64,000 bases of DNA from Alphaproteobacteria bacterium UBA998 (GTDB lineage Bacteria; Pseudomonadota; Alphaproteobacteria; Rickettsiales; UBA998). Below are positions 25,486 through 35,027 of this stretch, in pieces. Position 1 is the first letter of the stretch, and each line of letters opens with the position of its first letter. The DNA lies in the NCBI GenBank assembly GCA_002291925.1, contig DBAY01000026.1, positions 1-64,000 of the forward strand, read 5' to 3'. The notes below the pieces were generated by a model that was given only the letters and a program-made list of their open reading frames with translations, was not told the DNA's origin and did not search any database. A program made the position numbers and the translations under genes.

Positions 25486-25528
25486 GCCTTACCGGGAGAC
25501 CCCGCAATGAATGCGGGGTGACATATAC

Positions 25529-25562
25529 AAAAAGGGCCGCCCCTCGCGGGAGCCGCCCTTTT
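25529..25562 (-). terminator. Terminator of rpmE
   Basis: On the minus strand AAAAGGGC pairs with GCCCTTTTT around a G/C-rich inner stem, and the stem ends in a T run (CCCTTTTTGT). It lies about 20 bp after the rpmE stop. Confidence 0.75.
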
Positions 25563-25580
25563 GTCGGATTCTTCGCGGAA

Positions 25581-25823
25581 TCACGCTTTCTTCTTGGAAG
25601 AAAGATTCTCCAGCCCGCTGAATTTTTTCATGAATTTCGCGGCCTGGCTGTCCTTTCGGATGTTCTGGCCGGCATCGGGGTTCCATGCCATGTGGGTGGA
25701 GGGGTCTACGTCCAGTTTCATGACGTCGCCCGGTTTGCCCCAGCAGGAGCGGGTCATGAACTCAGTGCCGTTGTTCATGACAATTCTGATCTCGTGATAA
25801 TCCGGGTGAATGTTCGCTTTCAT
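25581..25823 (-). CDS. rpmE: 50S ribosomal protein L31
   Basis: 80 residues. It begins MKANIHPDYHEIRIVMNNGTEF and contains the conserved STHMAWNPDAGQNIRK and FMKKFSGL segments. Only one cysteine is present, so the zinc-binding CxxC sites of the C+ form are missing; this is a zinc-independent type L31. It has a clear terminator downstream. Confidence 0.93.
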   Translation of the reverse strand: MKANIHPDYHEIRIVMNNGTEFMTRSCWGKPGDVMKLDVDPSTHMAWNPDAGQNIRKDSQAAKFMKKFSGLENLSSKKKA

Positions 25824-25862
25824 AGGTATCTCCGTACGGCCTTTTCGCCAAGAACGCGCTTC

Positions 25863-26720
25863 TTAGCGGAATCCCTGCGCCAAGGCAACCGTTTTTACGT
25901 CCTCCGGCTCCACCATATGATTCAGCGGCCCGTGGCCGTTTCCAAAGCCCGGCGCCTCGGCAATGGCGCGGTGGACATATTCCCGCGCTGCGATGACCGC
26001 ATCCACCAGCCGCCGCCCCTCGGCCAGCCCCGCCGCAATGGCCGATGCCGCGGTGCACCCGGTGCCATGGGTGTTCGTGGTAGGAATCCGTTCGGAATCA
26101 AAGACTTCGTAGAGATTATGCCCCAGCAGCACATCATGCAGCCGGTCGCCTTCCAGATGGCCGCCCTTCAGCAGCACCGCCGCCGGGCCCATCTCAAGGA
26201 TTTTCGCCGCCGCGACCTTCATATGGGCCAGCCGGGTGATTTCCATGCCGGTCAGCGCCTCGGCCTCGGGGATATTGGGGGTGACGATGCTCGCCAGCGG
26301 CAGCAGGCGCTTGATAAGCGCCGTCTCCGCCTCCGGGGCCAGCAGGCGCGCGCCGCCCTTGGCGACCATCACGGGATCCACCACCACCGGCACAGCCAGC
26401 GCCTTGGTCTGGATAACGTCCGCCACCACCTCAATGATGGCGGCAGTGTTCAGCATGCCCGTCTTGATGGCATCGGCGCCGATATCGTCGAGCACCATTT
26501 CCATCTGCAGCCGCACGAAATCGGCGGGCACGTCCTGGATGGCCTTCACGCCCTCGGTATTCTGCGCGGTCAGGGCTGTGATGGCCGTCGCCGCATAGCC
26601 GCCGAACATGGTGACGGTCTTGATATCTCCCTGAATGCCCGCGCCGCCCCCGGAATCCGACCCCGCCACGATAAGCACGCGCCCCGGTCCTGAATGCGCT
26701 TCCGGCAGTTTCCATTCCAT
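25863..26720 (-). CDS. thiD: Hydroxymethylpyrimidine / phosphomethylpyrimidine kinase
   Basis: 285 residues. Two successive phosphorylations of HMP for thiamine synthesis. Ribokinase-fold signatures: AGSDSGGGAGIQGDIKT at the N-terminus, VPVVVDPVMVAKGGARLL in the middle and the anion-hole loop THGTGCTAASAIAAGLAEG with the catalytic region near the C-terminus. It follows glmM after a 94-bp spacer holding a palindromic repeat. No other thiamine genes are near. No TPP riboswitch is recognisable upstream. Confidence 0.94.
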   Translation of the reverse strand: MEWKLPEAHSGPGRVLIVAGSDSGGGAGIQGDIKTVTMFGGYAATAITALTAQNTEGVKAIQDVPADFVRLQMEMVLDDIGADAIKTGMLNTAAIIEVVADVIQTKALAVPVVVDPVMVAKGGARLLAPEAETALIKRLLPLASIVTPNIPEAEALTGMEITRLAHMKVAAAKILEMGPAAVLLKGGHLEGDRLHDVLLGHNLYEVFDSERIPTTNTHGTGCTAASAIAAGLAEGRRLVDAVIAAREYVHRAIAEAPGFGNGHGPLNHMVEPEDVKTVALAQGFR

Positions 26721-26728
26721 GGATTACT

Positions 26729-26812
26729 CCCTCACCCGTTGTCATTCCCGCGAAGGCGGGAATCTCGGTGTCCTTACTTCTGGATTCCCGCTTGTGCGGG
26801 AATGACAGAATA
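26729..26812. repeat. Palindromic repeat between glmM and thiD
   Basis: Two linked hairpins: GTCATTCCCGCGAAGGCGGGAAT and GGATTCCCGCTTGTGCGGGAATGACA. Each arm is nearly perfect, and the outer ends (GTCATTCC / GGAATGAC) are also complementary. It occupies the whole spacer. Confidence 0.7.
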
Positions 26813-26814
26813 CA

Positions 26815-28173
26815 CTACGCCGCCTTGCGGATCGCTTCTTCCATCCGGCGCGCCAGCGAACCTGTCAATTCTTCTACCATATCAAGCGTTTCGGCTTCTA
26901 CCATAATCCGCACCAGCGGCTCCGTGCCGGATTTGCGGATGACCAAACGCCCTTTGCCGGAAAGCGCCGCCTGCGCCTCGGCGATGGCTTCCTGCACGGT
27001 GCGGTCATCGAGCGGGTTCTTGGCCCCGAAGCGCACATTCTGCAGCTTCTGCGGCCATGGTTCGAAGCGGCGGGCGCAGCGGCTCATGGGCCGCCCCTCT
27101 TCCACCATCACCGCCAGCACCTGCAGCGCGGCAATGAGGCCATCGCCGGTAGTGGTATAATCGGAGAAAATCAAATGGCCGGACTGCTCGCCGCCCACGT
27201 TCAGCCCGCCCATGCGCATGGCTTCCAACACGTAGCGGTCGCCGACGGCGGCGCGCGTCAGGCCGATGCCCTTGGCATCGAGGAAGCGCTCCAGCCCGAG
27301 ATTGGACATCAGCGTCGCCGCCACGCGCCCGCCACGTAAACGCCCGGATTTCTGCCAACCTTCGGCGATGAGGGCCAGAATCTGGTCGCCGTCAATCAGC
27401 TGGCCCTGCTCGTCGCACATCACCACGCGGTCGGCGTCGCCATCGAGTGCAATGCCGAGATTCGCGCCCGTCTCACGCACTCTGGCGCACATGGCCTCCG
27501 GGTGGGTGGAGCCGCAGCCTGCGTTGATGTTGAAGCCGTCCGGCGCAATGCCGAGCGTGATGACCTCCGCCCCCAGCTCGCGAAGAATCACCGGGCCGAC
27601 CTGGTAGGCCGCCCCATGCGCGCAATCGAGCACGATTTTCACCCCGTCCAGCCGGATAGTGCGCGGGAAGGTCTGCTTCACGAATTCGATGTAGCGGCCC
27701 TGCGCGTCATCGATGCGGCGGGCGCGGCCGAGCTTTTCCGGTGCCGCGCGCCATTCCGCCATGTCGGAATCCATCAGCCGCTCGATTTCCGTCTCGGTCT
27801 CGTCGGAGAGCTTGTAGCCATCCGGGCCGAACAGCTTGATGCCGTTATCCTGATACGGGTTGTGCGAGGCGGAAATCATGACGCCCAGATCCGCGCGCAT
27901 GGAGCGCGTCAGCATCGCCACCGCCGGGGTGGGCAGCGGGCCGACCAGGAGCACATCCATGCCGACCGCGATAAAACCGGCGGTCAGCGCTGGCTCCAGC
28001 AGGTAGCCGGAGAGCCGCGTATCCTTGGCGATCACCACGCGGTGGCGGTGATCGCCCCGGTTGAACACCTTCCCCGCCGCCATGCCGACGCGCAGGGCCA
28101 GATCTGCCGTCATGGGCGGCTGGTTCGCCTCCCCCCGGATGCCATCGGTGCCGAAATACTGGCGTTTGCTCAT
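26815..28173 (-). CDS. glmM: Phosphoglucosamine mutase
   Basis: 452 residues from ATG 28173. Converts glucosamine-6-phosphate to glucosamine-1-phosphate for peptidoglycan and LPS precursors. Begins KRQYFGTDGIRGEAN; the phosphoserine loop ISASHNPYQDNGIK, the metal loop ALDGDADRVVMCDE and the C-terminal phosphate-binding RKSGTEPLVRIMVE are intact. ftsH lies upstream on the same strand as in many proteobacteria, but an unrelated gene on the opposite strand is inserted between them. Confidence 0.96.
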   Translation of the reverse strand: MSKRQYFGTDGIRGEANQPPMTADLALRVGMAAGKVFNRGDHRHRVVIAKDTRLSGYLLEPALTAGFIAVGMDVLLVGPLPTPAVAMLTRSMRADLGVMISASHNPYQDNGIKLFGPDGYKLSDETETEIERLMDSDMAEWRAAPEKLGRARRIDDAQGRYIEFVKQTFPRTIRLDGVKIVLDCAHGAAYQVGPVILRELGAEVITLGIAPDGFNINAGCGSTHPEAMCARVRETGANLGIALDGDADRVVMCDEQGQLIDGDQILALIAEGWQKSGRLRGGRVAATLMSNLGLERFLDAKGIGLTRAAVGDRYVLEAMRMGGLNVGGEQSGHLIFSDYTTTGDGLIAALQVLAVMVEEGRPMSRCARRFEPWPQKLQNVRFGAKNPLDDRTVQEAIAEAQAALSGKGRLVIRKSGTEPLVRIMVEAETLDMVEELTGSLARRMEEAIRKAA

Positions 28174-28247
28174 GTCGTCCCGCTTCATGAAAATGTCATG
28201 AAGCCTTGATAATCTAGGCTTTCCTCAATGAAAAGGAAACTTTGCGC

Positions 28248-28706
28248 ATGACGCAGGACTCAGCCCTCAAGACCAACCTCACCGCCATTGTCGAAAATCA
28301 GAAGCTGCCGGAGCGGTTTCGCCAGTCGGCGCAGGCGATTCTGAATGTCGGCTTCACCCGCCCGGCGGGCATCGGCGGGGAGGGCCTGAGCGCCCGCGAG
28401 GTGCTGAATGTGACCTGCCTGTCGCGTGAGCAGTATGTTACCTTGGCGCGAAATTTCCGGCAGGAATGGACGCGCACCTCCCTGCAGCTTGGCACCAACC
28501 ACCCGGATATGCCGCGCACCTTGGCGGCCATGCTGCGCGAAACGTCGGAAATGCTGAACGGGCAGGACAACCGCAGCCCGGAGCGCATCTATGACCGTGA
28601 CCGGGCCTTGCTTGCGAGCAGGCAAACGGCCCCGGAAATCTCCTCCGCCTCCTGCCCCGCGCCCACACCGCAGGTGGCCAGAGACGCCGAGCGCCAGCGC
28701 TCTTAA
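28248..28706 (+). CDS. Unknown protein inserted between ftsH and glmM
   Basis: 152 residues from ATG 28248 (AAAAGGAAA lies 9-16 nt upstream; a TTG at 28242 is an alternative). Soluble, helical, with no recognisable domain; segments such as LSAREVLNVTCLSREQYVTLARNF are well formed and suggest a real protein. It runs opposite to the flanking ftsH and glmM genes, and its stop lies only 6 bp from that of ftsH. Likely a lineage-specific insertion. Confidence 0.6.
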   Translation: MTQDSALKTNLTAIVENQKLPERFRQSAQAILNVGFTRPAGIGGEGLSAREVLNVTCLSREQYVTLARNFRQEWTRTSLQLGTNHPDMPRTLAAMLRETSEMLNGQDNRSPERIYDRDRALLASRQTAPEISSASCPAPTPQVARDAERQRS

Positions 28707-28712
28707 GCGGCG

Positions 28713-30710
28713 TTACGCCACCCCGTCACCGCCCGACTTGATGTCGTCGATGAGGTCATGCCCCATGGCGCTGTGGCCGGGGGGGATGGTGGCGTCGGTG
28801 ACGTTCGCGCCGTTGGCTTTCTTGCGGCTGCTCGGCACACTCGCCACGCGGCGGGCGCGGGCGGTTTCCTTGGTCTCGGCGCGGATCGGCTCACCCTTTA
28901 GCAGGCGCTTGATCTCCTCGCCCGACAAGGTCTCGTACTCCAGCAGGCCCTTGGCGAGGGTGTGCAGCTCTTCCAGATGCTCCTTCAGCAGCTCGCGGGC
29001 GCGGTCATGCGCTTCCTGCACAATGCGCTTCACCTCGGCATCGATCAGTGCGGCGGTTTCATCCGATACCGGGCGCTCCTGCGTGTAATTGCCGAGGAAG
29101 ACTTCCTGCTGGTCGCTGCCGTAATTGAGCGGGCCGAGCTTGTCGCTCATGCCCCACTGGGTGACCATCGCGCGCGCCATTTTGGTGGCGTACTGGATGT
29201 CTGACGAGGCGCCCGAGGTGACCTTATCATAACCGAAAATCAGCTCTTCGGCGACGCGGCCGCCCATCGCCACGCAGAGATCGTCATGCAGCTTCTCGCG
29301 GGTGACGGAAAGCTTGTCCGATTCGGGCAGGCGCATCACCATGCCAAGCGCACGGCCGCGCGGGATGATGGTCGCCTTGTGGATGGGGTCGCTGGAGGGG
29401 CAGTGCAGCGCAATCACCGCGTGGCCCGACTCGTGATATGCGGTGAGTTTCTTCTCCTCCTCGCTCATCACCATGGATTTGCGCTCGACGCCCATCATCA
29501 CCTTGTCCTTGGCCTCTTCCAGCTCCTTCATGGTCACCACGCGCTTGTCGCGGCGGGCGGCGAGCAGGGCAGCCTCGTTGACGAGGTTGGCGAGGTCGGC
29601 GCCGGAGAAGCCCGGCGTGCCGCGCGCGATGATGCGCGCTTCCACGTCCGGCGCGACGGGGATGTTGCGCAGGTGCACGGAGAGAATCTTCTCGCGGCCA
29701 TCCACATCCGGGTTCGGCACCACGATCTGGCGGTCGAAGCGGCCGGGGCGCAGCAGCGCGGGGTCGAGTACGTCCGGGCGGTTGGTCGCGGCGATCAGGA
29801 TGACGCCCTCGTTCGCCTCAAACCCGTCCATTTCGACGAGCAGCTGGTTCAGCGTCTGCTCGCGCTCGTCATTGCCGCCCCCTAAGCCTGCGCCGCGATG
29901 GCGGCCCACCGCGTCGATCTCGTCGATGAAGATGATGCAGGGCGCGTTCTTCTTGCCCTGCTCGAACATGTCACGCACACGGCTGGCACCGACGCCCACG
30001 AACATCTCCACGAAGTCGGATCCGGAGATGGTGAAGAATGGCACGCCCGCCTCCCCCGCGATGGCGCGGGCGAGCAGCGTTTTCCCGGTGCCCGGCGGGC
30101 CGACGAGCAGGCAGCCTTTGGGAATCTTGCCGCCGAGTTTCTGGAATTTCTGCGGATCGCGCAGGAATTCGACGATTTCCTGCAATTCTTCCTTGGCTTC
30201 ATCAATGCCTGCCACGTCCTTGAAGGTCTTGCGCTCGGTCTTCTCGGTGAGCATGCGCGCCCGCGATTTGCCGAAGCCCATCGCGCCGCCGCGCCCGCCG
30301 CCGGACTGCATCTGCTTCATGAAGTAGAAATAGACGCCAATCAGCACGAGGAACGGCAGCCAGCCAAGGAACGTGGCCCAAAAGGCGTTCATGCCCTCGC
30401 TTTGCGGCACCACGCTGATTTTCACATTATTCTTCTCCAGCAGCGGCACCAGCTCGCTGTCGCGCAGCGCCGTGGTGGCGAACCGGGTCTCATCCGTACG
30501 GCGGCCTGAGATGGTGATGCCCTTCTCCGGGCTGTCCTCGATCTGCACCGTCTGCACCTGCCCGCCGCGCACTTCCTGCAGGAAGTCGGAATAATCGATG
30601 CGCTGGTGCGTGGCGGGGCCCATGCCGCCCGGCTCGAAAATCTTGTAGAGCACCATGGCAACGACGAAAATACCGGCCCAAAGCAGGAGATTGCGGGACA
30701 TGTTGGACAT
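28713..30710 (-). CDS. ftsH: ATP-dependent zinc metalloprotease FtsH
   Basis: 665 residues. Inner-membrane AAA protease that degrades misfolded membrane proteins and regulators such as LpxC and RpoH in other bacteria. Two membrane segments (about 8-26 and 113-131) flank a periplasmic domain; Walker A GPPGTGKTLLARAIAGEAGVP, Walker B CIIFIDEIDAVGRHRG with the second region of homology, and the zinc site HESGHAVIALH are complete. The C-terminus after about residue 610 is variable. It follows tilS by 46 bp, the usual tilS-ftsH order. Confidence 0.97.
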   Translation of the reverse strand: MSNMSRNLLLWAGIFVVAMVLYKIFEPGGMGPATHQRIDYSDFLQEVRGGQVQTVQIEDSPEKGITISGRRTDETRFATTALRDSELVPLLEKNNVKISVVPQSEGMNAFWATFLGWLPFLVLIGVYFYFMKQMQSGGGRGGAMGFGKSRARMLTEKTERKTFKDVAGIDEAKEELQEIVEFLRDPQKFQKLGGKIPKGCLLVGPPGTGKTLLARAIAGEAGVPFFTISGSDFVEMFVGVGASRVRDMFEQGKKNAPCIIFIDEIDAVGRHRGAGLGGGNDEREQTLNQLLVEMDGFEANEGVILIAATNRPDVLDPALLRPGRFDRQIVVPNPDVDGREKILSVHLRNIPVAPDVEARIIARGTPGFSGADLANLVNEAALLAARRDKRVVTMKELEEAKDKVMMGVERKSMVMSEEEKKLTAYHESGHAVIALHCPSSDPIHKATIIPRGRALGMVMRLPESDKLSVTREKLHDDLCVAMGGRVAEELIFGYDKVTSGASSDIQYATKMARAMVTQWGMSDKLGPLNYGSDQQEVFLGNYTQERPVSDETAALIDAEVKRIVQEAHDRARELLKEHLEELHTLAKGLLEYETLSGEEIKRLLKGEPIRAETKETARARRVASVPSSRKKANGANVTDATIPPGHSAMGHDLIDDIKSGGDGVA

Positions 30711-30756
30711 AGGCGAGTCAGATTCCTTTTTTCAATTCATACAGGGCCGGGCGGGC

Positions 30757-32022
30757 TTAGCAAAGGGCTTTCCGGGGCGCGAAACGCACGGAAACGCCTG
30801 TATCGGCGAAAGAAGCGCCATAGCCGATATGGGGCACCGCCACACAGCGTTCAAGCTGCCATACAGATGGCAAGCGGTGTAAAAGCGCGGCAGGAAATTC
30901 TTTTGGCACACAAAAGCCTTCGGTGCACAGCTGTTTCAACCCCTCGGCGCCCAGAGCGCGCAGGAGATAGCCCTCCGGCCCCTGCGCCTCGTAGCGCGCA
31001 TCCCAGCGCTGCGTAGCGGGGCACAAGGCGAGCGGGGCAGCCTCCAACTCACGCAGCACGTAGCAGCGCCCACTGGCCGCATGTGGAATCACGCGGCAGC
31101 CATGCAGGGTGGTACCGCGGAAATCGGCCAGCCGCATGGCTTCCGCCAGACGCGCAACTTCCTCGAAACGCGGCATGGCATCACGGCCGCGCACGCTGGC
31201 GAGCATGGCACGCAGGGCACGCTCGGCAATCTCCGGCGCCGCCGCTCGCCAGGCGGTGGTTTCCATCCAGCCATAGCCGGCCTCGCTCAGCCCGCCATGC
31301 ATGGCCAGAAACCGCGCGGTTTGCTGGCGGACGTACGCAGCGGTGCGGCCCAGGCGCTGGGTGGTGGCTTCCAGCCGCTCCGGGATCAGGCCTTCGGCTT
31401 CCAGTAGGGGCATGATGCGCCGCAGACGGTTGCGCTGGTAGGCCTCGCTGGCATTGCTGAGGTCTGTTATCCACGCATGGCCGGCTTGCGTGAGAAAATC
31501 GACCAGTTCCGCCTTGGACAGGCCGAGCAGCGGACGCAGTAGCCGTACCTCGCGCCGGTAGGCGAGCGCGGACATGCCGGAAAGCCCCTCGACGCCGCTG
31601 CCACGCGCTAGACGTTGCCAGAAGGTTTCCTGCTGATCGTCGCGATGATGGCCGAGCAGGAGGTGCAGCACCCCCTGCTCCCGGCACCAGCCGGTGAGGG
31701 CACCGTAACGCGCCGTGCGGGCCTGCGCCTGCCGGTTGCCCGGCGCGACCTCGACGCGCAACCCCTCCGCCGGAAGCAGCAGGGCGTGCAGCCACGCGAG
31801 GGTCTGGCGCATCTCGTCAGCGGATTCCGGACGCAGTCCATGGTCAATCACCAGCGCGGTAATACGGCCCTGCCGCGCCTGCGCCCAGTGCGCCGCCAGC
31901 AGCGCCAGCGCGCGGCTGTCCGGACCGCCGGAGACGGCCACTGCCAGATGTGGCTGCGGCTCGAACGGGCCCAGCGTCTGCATGGCCTCGGCAAAGCGTG
32001 AATGAAGCGATGCGTGGTTCAT
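30757..32022 (-). CDS. tilS: tRNA(Ile)-lysidine synthase
   Basis: 421 residues from ATG 32022. Converts C34 of the AUA-reading tRNA-Ile to lysidine. The PP-loop AVSGGPDSRALALLAAHW (S31-S36) is intact and HHRDDQQETFWQRLARGSG follows, the TilS core. The C-terminal part is more divergent. An earlier in-frame codon at 32046 adds only 8 residues. It lies between cpoB and ftsH, a conserved position. Confidence 0.93.
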   Translation of the reverse strand: MNHASLHSRFAEAMQTLGPFEPQPHLAVAVSGGPDSRALALLAAHWAQARQGRITALVIDHGLRPESADEMRQTLAWLHALLLPAEGLRVEVAPGNRQAQARTARYGALTGWCREQGVLHLLLGHHRDDQQETFWQRLARGSGVEGLSGMSALAYRREVRLLRPLLGLSKAELVDFLTQAGHAWITDLSNASEAYQRNRLRRIMPLLEAEGLIPERLEATTQRLGRTAAYVRQQTARFLAMHGGLSEAGYGWMETTAWRAAAPEIAERALRAMLASVRGRDAMPRFEEVARLAEAMRLADFRGTTLHGCRVIPHAASGRCYVLRELEAAPLALCPATQRWDARYEAQGPEGYLLRALGAEGLKQLCTEGFCVPKEFPAALLHRLPSVWQLERCVAVPHIGYGASFADTGVSVRFAPRKALC

Positions 32023-32070
32023 GCGCCAACTATAGCGCCCCGGCACGCGCGGGTCATGAGAAACGCAAGA

Positions 32071-32988
32071 TCAGGGCTGGCAGCTCAGGTTTTCCGACTC
32101 GCGGGCGGCGCGGCCCAGCACGGTATCCGGACCAGCCTTGTACTTGATCTGAATCTGCTGCAGCACCACGCAGGCCTCACGCTTCTTATTAAGCTTGGCA
32201 AGCGACATGGCGAGTTTCAGAAGATTATCCGGCGCTTTCACACCTTCCGGCATCGTCTCGAAGCCCTGGCGGAACTGGTCGGCGGCCTGCAGGTAATCCT
32301 CGCGCACATAGAAGGTCTCGCCCAACCAGTAATAGGCATTGCCCAGCAGCTTATCCTGCGGGTATTTCGAGATGAATTGCTTGAACGCCGTGGCGGCCTC
32401 GGCGTACTGCGCCTTGTTCATCAGGCCGATGGCGTGGTTGTAGAGGTCCTTCGCGCCTTGCGGGGTCGCGGTGCCGGGCTCAGTGGTGGGCGTCACGGGC
32501 ACACCGGGTGTGGGGGCCATGGTAACGGCAGGCGGGGTAGCGGGCGTCGCCTTCGTCGCCGGGGCGGTACCGGGAGTGGCTGGGGCAGGAACAGCACCCG
32601 GCTCCTGCGTGACCGCCAGCCCCAGTCCGATCTTCTGCTCAATCTGGGTAAGGCGATATTCCATGTCCTCTTGCAGGAGTTGGAGTTGGCGCGCCGTCTG
32701 CTCGCTCTGGTAACGATTTTCTTCCACCTGCCCGCGCAACTGGCGCAGTTGCTCCTCCAGCGCAGTGATGCGCACCAGCAGGTTGGCCGTCGCCGTGCCG
32801 CCCCCGGCGCCCTCCGCCGCGGCGATGGGCTGGCCGCTGCCACCCCGGTACATCTGGCGCTGCATGCTCTGCATGTCGCGCTCCAGACGGTCCAGACGCT
32901 CAGTCGCACTCTGCGCGACCGCGGGCGCGGCGCACAGCAGCCAGGCGGCCGACGTGGCGCAGAGCAGAAGGCGAGGCAGGGATGACAT
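32071..32988 (-). CDS. cpoB: Cell division coordinator CpoB (YbgF)
   Basis: 305 residues from ATG 32988, which has TGGAG upstream. Signal peptide ending AAPAVAQ at about residue 26; an N-terminal coiled coil (about 30-110, ITALEEQLRQLRGQVEEN) that trimerises in the family; a Pro/Thr/Ala-rich linker (about 120-165); and C-terminal TPR repeats (KDLYNHAIGLMNKAQYAEAATAF, GNAYYWLGETFYVREDYLQAA). CpoB links Tol-Pal to peptidoglycan synthesis during constriction. It is the last gene of the tol-pal cluster. Confidence 0.93.
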   Translation of the reverse strand: MSSLPRLLLCATSAAWLLCAAPAVAQSATERLDRLERDMQSMQRQMYRGGSGQPIAAAEGAGGGTATANLLVRITALEEQLRQLRGQVEENRYQSEQTARQLQLLQEDMEYRLTQIEQKIGLGLAVTQEPGAVPAPATPGTAPATKATPATPPAVTMAPTPGVPVTPTTEPGTATPQGAKDLYNHAIGLMNKAQYAEAATAFKQFISKYPQDKLLGNAYYWLGETFYVREDYLQAADQFRQGFETMPEGVKAPDNLLKLAMSLAKLNKKREACVVLQQIQIKYKAGPDTVLGRAARESENLSCQP

Positions 32989-33058
32989 GGGCAACTCCAG
33001 TAAGATTCGGCGCGATTATATCGGCTTTACGGCCCGACACAACCTGCCTTCCCAAAAA

Positions 33059-33088
33059 GAAACCGCCGGGGAATGCCCCGGCGGTTTC
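33059..33088 (-). terminator. Terminator after pal
   Basis: A perfect 13-bp stem (GAAACCGCCGGGG with CCCCGGCGGTTTC, 4-nt loop) lies 23 bp after the pal stop; on the minus strand it continues with TTTTTGGG, giving a T-rich tail. It probably limits read-through from the abundant pal message into cpoB. Confidence 0.8.
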
Positions 33089-33111
33089 CGTAACTTCAAG
33101 CGTTTCGCCGA

Positions 33112-33594
33112 TTAGCGGGCGAGAACGGTAACCGCGCGGCGGTTCTGGCTCCAGGCCGCTTCGTTGGCACCCATGGCAGCCGGGCGCTCTTTGCCGTAGC
33201 TGATGGTGGTGATGCGTGCCGGGGAGACGCCGAGGGAGACCAGATAGTCTTTCGCAGCGTTGGCACGGCGCTCGCCGAGGGCCAAGTTGTACTCGCGGGT
33301 GCCGCGCTCGTCGCAGTGACCTTCAACAACAACATTCACGCCGCTGTTGCTCTTCAGCCAGGCAGCCTGGCTTTCCAGCGTGGCTTGAGCCTGGGAGTCG
33401 ATCACCGAGCTGTCGAGCGCGAAGAAGACGCGGTCAGATACGCCCGGAGCGAGTTGCTGCAGACTGTCGCTGCCCGATCCGTATTCGCCCGCCGCACCGC
33501 CGCCAGCCGCACCGGAGTTATCGCCGGGGGTTTCGCACGCAGCGAGGAACAGGAAGGAAGAGAGCACGAGGCCCAGTTTGAAGGTGTTGTTCAT
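33112..33594 (-). CDS. pal: Peptidoglycan-associated lipoprotein Pal
   Basis: 160 residues from ATG 33594, with GGAG 6 nt upstream (the in-frame ATG at 33606 lies too close to it). Lipoprotein signal with lipobox LAAC at about residue 20; Gly/Ala-rich linker; OmpA-like peptidoglycan-binding domain with VVVEGHCDERGTREYNLALGERRANAAKDYL, where the Asp and Arg that hold diaminopimelate are conserved. Anchors the outer membrane and binds TolB. Confidence 0.97.
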   Translation of the reverse strand: MNNTFKLGLVLSSFLFLAACETPGDNSGAAGGGAAGEYGSGSDSLQQLAPGVSDRVFFALDSSVIDSQAQATLESQAAWLKSNSGVNVVVEGHCDERGTREYNLALGERRANAAKDYLVSLGVSPARITTISYGKERPAAMGANEAAWSQNRRAVTVLAR

Positions 33595-33707
33595 TTTATT
33601 CTCCATGAGTGGTGTTCGGTGGCCCTGTTATTATGCATCGGCGGGTTAATTCTCAACAAGCGCAGAGCATTTTCTTAGGCTCCCTCCCTGTTTGCCTGCC
33701 AACCGTG

Positions 33708-35027
33708 TCATAAAGGCAACAGCGGCGACCAGGCCGGATCGCTGGCATCCAGCGGAGTGACCACTTGGCGCATATTTCTTCCTGTAACATCAATGGAATA
33801 GAGGCGCGTCGAGCCACCAGGGCTGGTCTGCTGGGTGAACATCAGCACGCGGCCATTGGGGGCCCAGGTCGGGCCTTCCGCCAGCCAGCTCTCATGAATC
33901 ATGCGCTCGCCGGAGCCGTCGGCCCGCATGATGCCGATGAAGAAGCGGCCCGCCGCCATTTTCGTGAAGGCGATGTAGTCCCCACGCGGCGACCAGACAG
34001 GGTCACCGTAGCGGCCATCGCCAAAGCTCAGGCGCTTCACGCCGCTGCCATCGGCGTTCATCAGATAAAGCTGCTGGGAGCCACCACGGTCGGAGTTGAA
34101 GACGATCTGACGGCCATCCGGCGAGTAAGATGGCGACGTGTCAATGGCCGGGCTGTCGGTCAGTTTGCGCAGCTGGCGCGAGCGAAGGTCCATCACAAAG
34201 ATATCCGTGTTGCCGCCCTTGGCAATGGACATGGCGAGCTGGTCGCCATTGTGGTTGAAGCGCGGCGCGAAGGACATGCCCTGGAAGGTACCGAGCGATT
34301 CCTCGCGGCCTGTCTGCAGGTCACGCAGATACACGCGCGGCACCTTGCCGGCATAGGAGAGATAGACGATTTCCTGTGTGTCCGGCGCGAAGCGCGGCGT
34401 CAGCACGAGGTAATTGCCAGCGGTGAGGAATTTGTGGTTCTCACCATCCTGATCCATGATGGCGAGGCGCTTGACGCGCTTGTTTTTCGGGCCGGTTTCC
34501 GACACATAGACGATGCGCGTGTCGAAATAACCGTCCTCGCCGGTGATGCGCTTATAGATTTCATCCGCGATGAGGTGCGCGATGCGCCGCCAGTTGCGGT
34601 TGAACGTATCGTACTGCTTGCCCGCCACCTGCTGCTCCCCGTAGATGTCCCACAGGCGGAAGCTGACTTTCACTTTCCCTGGCCCGGTCGGCACGACGCT
34701 GCCGATCACCAGGCCTGCCGCGTTGATCTGGCGCCAGTCGGGGAAGCGCGGGATGTTGGTGGCGAAGGTGACCTGCTCGATGAAGGCATTATGCGGAATC
34801 GGGCGGAACAGGCCGGAGCGCTCGAGGTCCGCCGCGATGACGCGCGCCATGTCGCGACCAATCTGCGCCGCTTCGCCGCTGTTGGACGTGAAGTCCGCCA
34901 CCGCGATGGGCAATGGCTCGAAGCCTCCCTGCGTGATATCCAGCCGCAATTGTGCATGGGCGCTGGAAGCCGAGAAGGCCACCGCCAGGACGATAAACGT
35001 ACGACGAAGCGAGGAGAGGAATTTCAT
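33708..35027 (-). CDS. tolB: Tol-Pal system periplasmic protein TolB
   Basis: 439 residues from ATG 35027, chosen because it starts a proper signal peptide (MKFLSSLRRTFIVLAVAFSASSAHAQ, cut near residue 26); longer in-frame versions run into repeat sequence. N-terminal alpha/beta domain then a beta-propeller of repeated blades such as SPDGRQIVFNSDRGGSQQLY and SPRGDYIAFTKM. TolB bridges TolA and Pal in the periplasm. Confidence 0.96.
   Translation of the reverse strand: MKFLSSLRRTFIVLAVAFSASSAHAQLRLDITQGGFEPLPIAVADFTSNSGEAAQIGRDMARVIAADLERSGLFRPIPHNAFIEQVTFATNIPRFPDWRQINAAGLVIGSVVPTGPGKVKVSFRLWDIYGEQQVAGKQYDTFNRNWRRIAHLIADEIYKRITGEDGYFDTRIVYVSETGPKNKRVKRLAIMDQDGENHKFLTAGNYLVLTPRFAPDTQEIVYLSYAGKVPRVYLRDLQTGREESLGTFQGMSFAPRFNHNGDQLAMSIAKGGNTDIFVMDLRSRQLRKLTDSPAIDTSPSYSPDGRQIVFNSDRGGSQQLYLMNADGSGVKRLSFGDGRYGDPVWSPRGDYIAFTKMAAGRFFIGIMRADGSGERMIHESWLAEGPTWAPNGRVLMFTQQTSPGGSTRLYSIDVTGRNMRQVVTPLDASDPAWSPLLPL

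Noticed and set aside
25157..25507. A 116-codon frame across the composite repeat
   Set aside because: It consists of repeat sequence and the end of hldE in antisense; no independent ribosome binding site or family. Similar peptides arise wherever the repeat is translated.
26721..26814. TPP riboswitch before thiD
   Set aside because: The spacer is a simple palindromic repeat; the conserved CUGAGA and ACCUG(A) elements of the THI box are not present.
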